A DNA stretch of 7,872 nucleotides, taken from the NCBI GenBank assembly GCA_902406135.1, contig CABPCX010000072.1, positions 1 to 7,872 of the forward strand. Direction: 5' to 3'. The DNA is from an uncultured Eubacteriales bacterium. GTDB lineage: Bacteria; Bacillota; Clostridia; Lachnospirales; Anaerotignaceae. The notes below the pieces were generated by a model. That model was given only the letters and a program-made list of their open reading frames with translations. It was not told where the DNA came from and ran no database searches. The position numbers were made by a program, and so were the translations under genes. Positions 1-4,973 of the stretch are shown piece after piece. Every line of letters starts with the position of its first letter. Within the stretch, counting starts at the first letter, position 1.

Positions 1-65
1 CTTCATATTTTCGCAGGACAGATGACGAGCTTAAGCTCTTCGCCCAGTCCTGCGAAAATATGAAG
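1..65. repeat. 19-bp perfect inverted repeat at the window edge
   Basis: Bases 1-19 are the exact reverse complement of 47-65. The 27-base spacer contains a perfect 12-bp palindrome at 27-38 (GAGCTTAAGCTC). The arm begins exactly at base 1, so it may extend beyond the window. There is no T-tract after it, and it lies inside an open frame, so it is not an intrinsic terminator. It may be a real hairpin or a contig-end fold-back artefact. Confidence 0.85.
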
Positions 66-107
66 ACAAACTTCCAGGCAGCCCTTGAAATGGCTAAGAC
101 TTTATAA
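1..107 (+). CDS. C-terminal end of an unidentified protein (partial)
   Basis: One + frame is open from the window edge (first complete codon at base 3) for 34 codons to a TAA at 105-107, ending in the peptide ENMKTNFQAALEMAKTL. It is followed 20 bases later by a strong intrinsic terminator, which supports this being the true end of a transcribed gene. I do not recognise the family. The tail is Ala/Leu/Lys-rich and probably helical. A caveat is that bases 1-65 form a long inverted repeat, so the first 15 or so codons may come from an assembly fold-back rather than the real gene. The reliable part is the last 14-20 codons. In Bacillus the gene cluster upstream of metS includes yaaT and yabA, but nothing visible here allows assignment to either. 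Confidence 0.5.
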   Translation, partial: SYFRRTDDELKLFAQSCENMKTNFQAALEMAKTL

Positions 108-126
108 TTATAAATAAGTATTTTTT

Positions 127-174
127 AGGTATATATACAGGTTTTATAACAGGCCTGTATGTATACCTTTTTTT
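127..174 (+). terminator. Intrinsic terminator of the upstream gene
   Basis: A 15-bp stem pairs 127-141 with 154-168, with one G-U wobble and a 12-nt loop, and runs directly into a T-rich tract (168-174, then ATTTT). It sits just downstream of the stop at 105-107 and isolates metG from the upstream unit. The rest of the 208-base gap is T-rich, with no other gene seen. Confidence 0.93.
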
Positions 175-240
175 ATTTTAAAGCTATCTTTCCCATCGAA
201 AATACTCCTTTTTTCCCTGTTTTTTTAATATATTTCAAAA

Positions 241-270
241 TTATGATAAATACTTTATTTTTTATCATAA
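241..270. promoter_or_regulatory. Operator-like inverted repeat over the metG promoter
   Basis: TTATGATAAA (241-250) and TTTATCATAA (261-270) are perfect 10-bp inverted arms with a 10-base spacer. The repeat covers the expected -35 region and most of the -35/-10 spacer of the metG promoter, where a repressor dimer would typically sit. It lies upstream of the inferred transcription start, so an RNA hairpin role in the metG message is less likely. The regulator is unknown. Confidence 0.5.
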
Positions 271-282
271 AACGGATATAAT
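254..282 (+). promoter_or_regulatory. Probable sigma-A promoter of metG
   Basis: A perfect TATAAT -10 lies at 277-282. At 17-bp spacing the -35 would be 254-259 (TTTATT), a weak match to TTGACA. Transcription would start near 289, giving a leader of only about 27 nt. That leaves no room for a T-box or S-box upstream of this aminoacyl-tRNA synthetase gene. Confidence 0.65.
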
Positions 283-315
283 ATATCCATCAGAAAATTT
301 TAGGAGGAAACAAAA

Positions 316-2292
316 ATGGCAGAAAAATTCTACATAACTACGCCAATTTATTACCCCAGTGACAAACTTCATATAGGTCATTCCTACTGTACAGTTGCCA
401 CTGATACAATGGCACGTTATAAAAGACTTAGAGGCTATGATGTAAAATTCCTTACAGGAACTGACGAGCATGGCCAGAAAATAGAGAGAATCGCCGAAAA
501 ACAGGGAGTTACTCCCAAACAGTATGTTGATAAAATCGTAGCAGGTGTAAAAGAGCTTTGGAAAGAACTTGACATCTCCTATGACCAGTTTATCCGTACT
601 ACAGACGATTATCATGTAGCCGCAGTACAGAAGATATTCAAACAGCTCTATGACCAGGGCGATATATATAAGAGCGAATACGAAGGATGGTACTGCACAC
701 CCTGTGAATCATTTTACACAGATGTACAGCTTGTTGACGGAAAATGCCCTGACTGTGGACGTGAAGTAGAAAGACTTAAAGAAGAAAGCTATTTCTTCAG
801 ACTTTCTAAATATCAGGACAGACTTATCAAACACATTGAGGAGCATCCTGAATTTATCCAGCCCCAGACAAGACAGAATGAAATGATAAACAACTTCCTT
901 AAGCCCGGTCTTGAGGACCTCTGCGTAAGCCGTACAACATTCAACTGGGGTATTCCCGTTACTTTTGATGATAAACATATCGTATATGTTTGGGTAGACG
1001 CCCTTTCCAACTACATCACTGCCCTTGGATACGGCTCTGATGATGATTCTGAATTCAAAAAATACTGGCCCGCTGATATCCACGTTGTAGGTAAGGAAAT
1101 CGTTCGTTTCCATACTATCATCTGGCCTGCTATGCTTATGGCTCTCAACCTTCCTCTTCCTAAACAGGTATTTGGCCATGGCTGGCTTATCATAGACGGC
1201 GGAAAAATGTCAAAATCAAAGGGAAATGTCGTAGACCCTAAGGTTCTTGTTGACAGATACGGTGTTGACTCAATACGTTATTTCCTTCTCCGTGAGATTG
1301 CATTCGGACAGGACGGAAACTTCACAAACGAAGCTCTTATCCAGAGAATTAACTCAGACTTGGCAAACGACCTTGGCAATCTCGTTTCCAGAACTGTAGG
1401 TATGATAGACAAGTACTTTGGCGGAAAGCTCCCTGCTGACAGAGAAGCTACTGAATTTGACGCATCTCTTATGGAAACAGCAAAAGCTGTTGCCTTAAAG
1501 ACAGAAGAGCTTCTTGACAAGATGCTTTTCTCAGATGCTCTTGCAGAAATATGGACACTCATAAGAAGAGCCAACAAATATGTTGACGAAACACAGCCTT
1601 GGATACTTGCTAAAGATGAGGAGCAGAAAGCTAAGCTTGCCAACTCACTCTATAACCTTGCTGAGGCAATAAGAATCGTATCCGTTCTTATTCAGCCGTT
1701 TATGCCTAACACACCTAAACTTATATGGGAACAGCTCGGAATTAACGATGATGCTCTCAAAGTTTGGGACAGCGCAAAGGTATGGGGTGCTCTCCCTGCT
1801 GAAGTAACAATAACAAAGGGAAATGTTATCTTCCCTAGAATAGATATGAAGAAAGAGCTTGCTGAACTTGAGGCAGCTATGAAAGCAGCCCAGGCCGCTT
1901 CCGTTGCAAATCAGGAAAAACAGGCTGAAAAGAAAGCTGAAGAGGCATCCGAAGAAGCAGTTCCAGAAATCACAATTGACGATTTCGCAAAGATAAAGCT
2001 TAAAGTCGGAACAGTTATCGCTTCCGAAAAAATGGAAGGCTCCAAGAAGCTTCTTAAAAACCAGATAAAAATAGGAAACGAAACAAGACAGATACTTTCC
2101 GGAATTTCACCCCACTATACTCCTGAGGATATGGTAGGAAAGAAGGTAATCGTACTTACAAACCTTCCTCCCAGAAAAATGATGGGCGAGATGAGCTACG
2201 GAATGATACTTGCCGCTGAGGACGAAAACGGAACACTTTCACTGGCAACAGTTGATAAGGCTGATTTTGCTGACGGTTCTTTACTCGGCTGA
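316..2292 (+). CDS. metG: Methionyl-tRNA synthetase
   Basis: Charges tRNA-Met with methionine using ATP in the cytoplasm; essential for translation initiation and elongation. At 658 residues it has the usual length for the bacterial form with a C-terminal extension. Visible features in order: class I HIGH motif at 19-22; TGTDEHG at 47-53; a zinc knuckle with Cys127/Cys130 and Cys144/Cys147; KMSKS at 297-301; a helical anticodon-binding region to about 510; a charged Ala/Glu/Lys-rich linker at about 513-550, probably a coiled or flexible tether; and a Trbp111/EMAP-II-like tRNA-binding OB domain at about 552-658, which in this family mediates dimerisation and tRNA binding. The start is supported by AGGAGG at 302-307, eight bases before ATG. 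The gene has its own promoter and terminator. In B. subtilis the homologue metS is likewise followed by tatD and yabE. No defect seen. Confidence 0.98.
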   Translation: MAEKFYITTPIYYPSDKLHIGHSYCTVATDTMARYKRLRGYDVKFLTGTDEHGQKIERIAEKQGVTPKQYVDKIVAGVKELWKELDISYDQFIRTTDDYHVAAVQKIFKQLYDQGDIYKSEYEGWYCTPCESFYTDVQLVDGKCPDCGREVERLKEESYFFRLSKYQDRLIKHIEEHPEFIQPQTRQNEMINNFLKPGLEDLCVSRTTFNWGIPVTFDDKHIVYVWVDALSNYITALGYGSDDDSEFKKYWPADIHVVGKEIVRFHTIIWPAMLMALNLPLPKQVFGHGWLIIDGGKMSKSKGNVVDPKVLVDRYGVDSIRYFLLREIAFGQDGNFTNEALIQRINSDLANDLGNLVSRTVGMIDKYFGGKLPADREATEFDASLMETAKAVALKTEELLDKMLFSDALAEIWTLIRRANKYVDETQPWILAKDEEQKAKLANSLYNLAEAIRIVSVLIQPFMPNTPKLIWEQLGINDDALKVWDSAKVWGALPAEVTITKGNVIFPRIDMKKELAELEAAMKAAQAASVANQEKQAEKKAEEASEEAVPEITIDDFAKIKLKVGTVIASEKMEGSKKLLKNQIKIGNETRQILSGISPHYTPEDMVGKKVIVLTNLPPRKMMGEMSYGMILAAEDENGTLSLATVDKADFADGSLLG

Positions 2293-2317
2293 TAAAAAAC
2301 AATTATACGAATACTCT

Positions 2318-2352
2318 GCCAAAGCCTGATTTATCAGGCTTTCGGCTTTTTT
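2318..2352 (+). terminator. Intrinsic terminator of metG
   Basis: A 9-bp stem pairs 2321-2329 with 2334-2342 around a TTTA loop. It is extended at its base by GCC (2318-2320) pairing with GGC (2344-2346) across a single bulged C at 2343. Six Ts (2347-2352) follow at once. It lies 25 bases after the metG stop and separates metG from tatD, although read-through would still be possible. Confidence 0.92.
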
Positions 2353-2367
2353 ATAACCGTTTGTCTG

Positions 2368-2386
2368 CCGCCGCTTTAAGCGGCGG
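2368..2386 (+). repeat. GC-rich hairpin between metG terminator and tatD
   Basis: CCGCCGC (2368-2374) pairs with GCGGCGG (2380-2386) around a TTTAA loop, which can tighten by one more A-T pair. It is strikingly GC-rich for this AT-rich gap and is followed by TATTATAAAAT rather than a T-tract, so it is not a terminator on this strand. It ends 11 bases before the tatD ribosome binding site (AAAGGAG, 2398-2404). It may be a 5' stabiliser for a processed tatD message or an isolated short palindrome. Confidence 0.7.
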
Positions 2387-2412
2387 TATTATAAAATAAA
2401 GGAGAAAACATT

Positions 2413-3171
2413 ATGTATTTTGAATCCCATGCCCATTACGATGATGAAAAATTCGATGACGACAGAGACGAACTTTTAGCCTCATTTCCGTCAGAAGGCA
2501 TTGAGACCGTTGTAAATTCCTCATCGGATGTGGCTTCTTCCAAGGCATCCATCGCACTGGCTGAAAAATATCCTTTCTTTTACGCCTCCGTCGGAGTACA
2601 TCCCCACGAGGTAGGAAAAATGACCGATGCGGACATAGATACTTTAAGAGAGCTTTCAAAGCATCCAAAGGTCGTTGCCATCGGAGAAATAGGACTGGAC
2701 TTTTATTACGACCTTTCCCCAAGAGATTCCCAGAGATACTGGTTTAAACGCCAGCTTGAACTTGCTGAGGAACTGGATATGCCTGTAATCATTCATTCAA
2801 GGGAAGCTTCCCAGGAATGTTTTGATATAATCGCCCAGTCAAAGGTAAGAAAGGGAGTTATCCACTGCTACAGCGGCAGCGCTCCCATGGCGCAGGATTA
2901 TGCCGATATGGGCTTTTATATAGGAGTAGGCGGAAGCCTTACTTTTAAAAACAATAAAAAAACAGTGGAAGTAGTCGAAAAACTTCCCCTCGAAAAAATA
3001 CTTATAGAAACGGATTCACCCTATCTTGCTCCTGTACCCTATAGAGGACGCAGAAACGATTCCCGTCTTTTGAAATATGTGGTCGAAAAAATAAGCGAGA
3101 TAAAGAATATTCCCGAAAATGATATATGCAATATTACCAAAAACAACGCTATAGAGCTATTTATAAAATAA
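2413..3171 (+). CDS. tatD: TatD family metal-dependent hydrolase (DNase)
   Basis: A TIM-barrel amidohydrolase-superfamily protein of the TatD/YabD family; members are metal-dependent DNases linked to DNA repair and turnover, though the physiological role in Firmicutes is poorly defined. The 252 residues match the usual length. Visible metal-site and signature residues: His6 and His8 in SHAHYDD near the N-terminus; GVHPHEV; Glu92 in GEIGLDFYYD; His128 in IIHSREA; His151 in IHCYSGS; GVGGSLTFKN; and Asp201 in ETDSPYLAP followed by the family motif PYRGRRND. All expected ligands are present, so it should be active. The start is supported by AAAGGAG at 2398-2404, eight bases before ATG. No convincing promoter was found directly upstream, so expression may come from metG read-through. 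It is followed after 29 bases by the -10 element of the next transcription unit. Confidence 0.96.
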   Translation: MYFESHAHYDDEKFDDDRDELLASFPSEGIETVVNSSSDVASSKASIALAEKYPFFYASVGVHPHEVGKMTDADIDTLRELSKHPKVVAIGEIGLDFYYDLSPRDSQRYWFKRQLELAEELDMPVIIHSREASQECFDIIAQSKVRKGVIHCYSGSAPMAQDYADMGFYIGVGGSLTFKNNKKTVEVVEKLPLEKILIETDSPYLAPVPYRGRRNDSRLLKYVVEKISEIKNIPENDICNITKNNAIELFIK

Positions 3172-3174
3172 TTG

Positions 3175-3206
3175 TTGCATAGTTGTTACATTTGTGTTAA
3201 TATAAT
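3175..3206 (+). promoter_or_regulatory. Probable promoter of the leader RNA and G5/3D gene
   Basis: A perfect TATAAT lies at 3201-3206. The -35 is uncertain: TTGCAT (3175-3180) is 20 bp away, or 17 bp from an alternative -10, TAATAT, at 3198-3203. Transcription would begin near 3213, just ahead of the first leader hairpin at 3218. The close fit of predicted start and RNA structure supports the call. Confidence 0.5.
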
Positions 3207-3212
3207 AGCCGT

Positions 3213-3469
3213 GTATAGATGAAGGGGCCTCGGGCTCCTTTAAAGTTCATCGCCAAATTTTTTCATGCAAATGCATTAATCAAGGAGAGTTAGTCAGAAA
3301 GAAACCACCGATATCAGAAAATCATACCTTAAGCTTATGCTTATACCTTGGCCGGCGCCCCGCAGGCCAGAGATGATTTCAACTGTTTCGGAAATACCGC
3401 CGGTTTTCATAACGACGGAATAATCAGTATTTCCCAATACTTTAGGGAAATGCCATTAAGGAGGAGACT
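3213..3469 (+). promoter_or_regulatory. Candidate structured 5' leader RNA (riboswitch-like), class unidentified
   Basis: This gap of almost 300 bases holds no convincing gene but dense self-complementarity. Hairpin 1: 3222-3229 with 3233-3240 (8 bp, one G-U), extended by 3218-3221 with 3248-3251. Main domain, outside in: 3301-3306 with 3402-3407; 3308-3311 with 3388-3391; 3315-3317 with 3383-3385; 3319-3325 with 3373-3379. The last stem encloses two hairpins, 3330-3334 with 3339-3343 and 3349-3353 with 3365-3369. The loop GGCG (3354-3357) can pair with CGCC (3398-3401), a possible pseudoknot. A further hairpin (3427-3435 with 3445-3453) lies just before the ribosome binding site AAGGAGGAG (3458-3466). 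Nested helices, a junction and a pseudoknot between a promoter and a cell-wall gene suggest a cis-regulatory RNA. The pairings were found by hand; the ligand and family are unknown. The c-di-AMP (ydaO) riboswitch is often placed before such genes, but its conserved blocks are not visible. Confidence 0.6.
3427..3453 (+). promoter_or_regulatory. Hairpin just upstream of the G5/3D ribosome binding site, with an alternative fold
   Basis: The 9-bp stem 3427-3435/3445-3453 (one wobble) has a 9-nt loop and ends four bases before AAGGAGGAG. The left arm can instead form GTATT (3427-3431) with AATAC (3436-3440), which excludes the larger stem. There is no T-tract, so any control would act on translation or message stability rather than termination. 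Confidence 0.5.
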
Positions 3470-4453
3470 ATGACAAAACGACTTAGAGTAATTGCTATCG
3501 TGATTGGGTTATTGGCAATGTGCAGCGGAACAGTATCCGCATACAGCGAAGATAGTTTGAATGTAACAATTATTGAAGGAACCAATGAAACAACAGCTAA
3601 CTTAACTGAGCCCGTTTCAGTTAAAAAACTTCTTGAACTTCAGGAAATTACAATTTCAGAAGATGATGAACTTAACTATGCCCTTGATTATATTGTACAG
3701 GACGGAGACGTAATCGAAATCAAGCCCGCCATGGACATTATGATCGACTATGACGGAGTTCCCCGTATGGTTCGTACAACTTCCCTTACCGTGGGAGAAC
3801 TTCTTGACGACCTCTCAGGAGATTATGAAAATCTCCAGTATTATCTTTCAGAAGATATGACAGAAGACACTGCCTTAACAGAAGGTATGACCATTGAACT
3901 GTCATCTACCCTTGTGAGAGAGGTCACAACTTATGAAAAAGTTGAAAAATCAATTGAATACAGAGATACAAAAGAACTTGCAAAGGGTACCGAGAGAGTT
4001 ATCCAGGAAGGTTCTGACGGCCTTGTGGAGGTTGTAAGTGAGGAAACTTATGTCGGGGGTGTTCTCACAGATACAAAGGAAATCAGCCGCAGCGTCGTTA
4101 CAGAGCCTGTAAATGCCATCGTGGAAAGGGGTACCACAAGTATGGTTTCAACTCCGGAAGGAGATTTTAAATATGAAGGGACGCTTACGGTAGTGGCAAC
4201 GGGCTACACACAGTACGATGAAGGCTGTGATTCGACCACCGCAACCGGTACAGCAGCCGTCAGAGGCGTTGTAGCGGTTGATCCGAGCGTTATCCCCCTT
4301 GGCACTAAGCTTTATATTCCCGGTTACGGAATCGCTACAGCCGAGGATACCGGAGGAGCAATCAATGGAAACAGAATCGACCTTTGTTACAATTCCGTTA
4401 ATGAAGCCTTCAATTGGGGCAGGCGTACAGTAACGGTTTACATTCTTCAATAA
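3470..4453 (+). CDS. Secreted DUF348-G5-3D domain cell-wall protein (YabE-like)
   Basis: A 327-residue exported protein, probably acting on or in peptidoglycan. Residues 1-24 are a signal peptide: a basic start, a hydrophobic core and a VSA cleavage site before Tyr25. The Cys at 18 lacks a proper lipobox. Two YabE-type DUF348 (ubiquitin-like) repeats cover about 30-86 and 87-147. A G5 domain, thought to bind wall sugars, covers about 148-222. A C-terminal 3D domain covers about 238-327, with its three aspartates at 271 (GVVAVD), 293 (EDTGGA) and 304 (RIDLC). The 3D fold resembles the MltA/RpfB-type lytic transglycosylase barrel, and family members such as B. subtilis YabE and YocH are cell-wall hydrolases or likely so. 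The start is supported by AAGGAGGAG at 3458-3466. Position after metG and tatD matches B. subtilis yabE, so orthology is likely. Expression is probably controlled by the structured leader. Confidence 0.93.
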   Translation: MTKRLRVIAIVIGLLAMCSGTVSAYSEDSLNVTIIEGTNETTANLTEPVSVKKLLELQEITISEDDELNYALDYIVQDGDVIEIKPAMDIMIDYDGVPRMVRTTSLTVGELLDDLSGDYENLQYYLSEDMTEDTALTEGMTIELSSTLVREVTTYEKVEKSIEYRDTKELAKGTERVIQEGSDGLVEVVSEETYVGGVLTDTKEISRSVVTEPVNAIVERGTTSMVSTPEGDFKYEGTLTVVATGYTQYDEGCDSTTATGTAAVRGVVAVDPSVIPLGTKLYIPGYGIATAEDTGGAINGNRIDLCYNSVNEAFNWGRRTVTVYILQ

Positions 4454-4467
4454 AACACAATCACATG

Positions 4468-4498
4468 AAAGCGCTTGTTATTAAAACAGGCGCTTTTT
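4468..4498 (+). terminator. Intrinsic terminator of the G5/3D gene
   Basis: A 12-bp stem with one wobble pairs 4468-4479 with 4485-4496 around a 5-nt ATTAA loop, with a T run at 4494-4498. It lies 15 bases after the stop codon, so the gene is probably transcribed alone. Confidence 0.93.
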
Positions 4499-4546
4499 AA
4501 TATTAATTTTTAACAGAAAATAATTATTATTTGTGCAAAATATGTA

Positions 4547-4575
4547 TTGATTTTTTAAACTATATGTAGTATCAT
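4547..4575 (+). promoter_or_regulatory. Sigma-A promoter of the small NrdD-tail-like gene
   Basis: TTGATT (4547-4552) and TATCAT (4570-4575) are separated by exactly 17 bp, matching TTGACA and TATAAT at 4 and 5 of 6 positions. The start would be near 4582, giving a leader of about 35 nt with the ribosome binding site GGAGGGG at 4605-4611. Confidence 0.75.
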
Positions 4576-4616
4576 TACTTTCATAAGAACAATATATTGA
4601 TTTTGGAGGGGTAAAA

Positions 4617-4892
4617 ATGACTAATGTAACTGTATTAAACGGAACAATGGATGAAAAAGAAATCAATGGATATATAGAGCTCATAGAAAAAGAAAATCCT
4701 TCAAGAAAGCTTGATACTCTTGAACTTTCCATCGACGGAGAATTTGTTAATATGAAATATACATTCAAACCCGTTAACTTCGAAAGAATCAGACGTATCA
4801 CAGGATACCTTGTAGGAACCATGGACAGATGGAATGATGCTAAGACATCAGAAGAGCACGACAGAGTGAAACATACTCTTTCCCTTGACTGA
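4617..4892 (+). CDS. Small protein resembling the C-terminal glycyl-radical segment of NrdD
   Basis: A 91-residue, charged, soluble protein with no signal peptide, no membrane segment and no cysteine. Residues 55-86 (FERIRRITGYL through DRVKH) look like the extreme C-terminus of anaerobic ribonucleoside-triphosphate reductase (NrdD), where the Gly of the RVxGY-type motif carries the catalytic radical; the matching residue is Gly63. The catalytic ten-stranded barrel is absent, as are the CxxC zinc pairs that normally precede this tail. Residues 1-54 look like a small alpha/beta module of unknown origin. This is not obvious gene decay: it has its own promoter, a strong ribosome binding site (GGAGGGG, spacing 5) and a shared terminator. 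I recall similar short proteins in clostridia annotated as NrdD, but the role is unestablished. It could be an accessory or replacement radical subunit, by analogy with GrcA/YfiD, or a protein that keeps only the fold. Confidence 0.85.
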   Translation: MTNVTVLNGTMDEKEINGYIELIEKENPSRKLDTLELSIDGEFVNMKYTFKPVNFERIRRITGYLVGTMDRWNDAKTSEEHDRVKHTLSLD

Positions 4893-4915
4893 TTTTATAA
4901 TATTTCTATTCCCAT

Positions 4916-4955
4916 AAAAAAGTCCGGAGGCAGTTTTTCTGCTTCCGGACTTTTT
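4916..4955. terminator. Bidirectional terminator between convergent units
   Basis: A 17-bp stem pairs 4917-4933 with 4939-4955 with one wobble and a TTTTT loop. It carries an A-run on the left and a T-run on the right, so it terminates from either side. It serves the + strand small gene (stop at 4890-4892) and the - strand glmS (stop at 4974-4976). Confidence 0.95.
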
Positions 4956-4973
4956 CTATTTATATTATGTTTT

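Noticed and set aside
709..1179. Long - strand frames opposite metG (also 265-615, 813-1010, 1011-1193 and 1278-1643).
   Set aside because: They are antisense to an intact metG, have no ribosome binding sites or recognisable motifs, and are explained as shadow frames.
2361..2392. A tatD promoter from TTGTCT (2361-2366) and TATTAT (2387-2392).
   Set aside because: The spacing is 20 bp, the spacer is a GC hairpin, and the start would fall on the tatD ribosome binding site.
3222..3243. Leader hairpin 1 as a tatD terminator.
   Set aside because: The stem is followed by TTTAAAG and not by a T-tract, and it lies downstream of a good -10 element.
3219..3293. A 24-codon frame in the leader (ATG at 3219, TAG at 3291) that could be a leader peptide.
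   Set aside because: The ATG has no Shine-Dalgarno sequence, lies about 6 bases from the inferred transcript start, and is buried in the hairpin 1 stem.
3213..3469. Assignment of the leader to the c-di-AMP (ydaO-yuaA), cobalamin, TPP or M-box riboswitch.
   Set aside because: A few short strings look similar (for example GCC-AAAT and TTAATC as in ydaO, or GCCCCGCA as in cobalamin), but the defining conserved blocks (GGGGGAACC and GACAGCTAAC for ydaO; the GCCAGGAGACC box for B12) are not visible.
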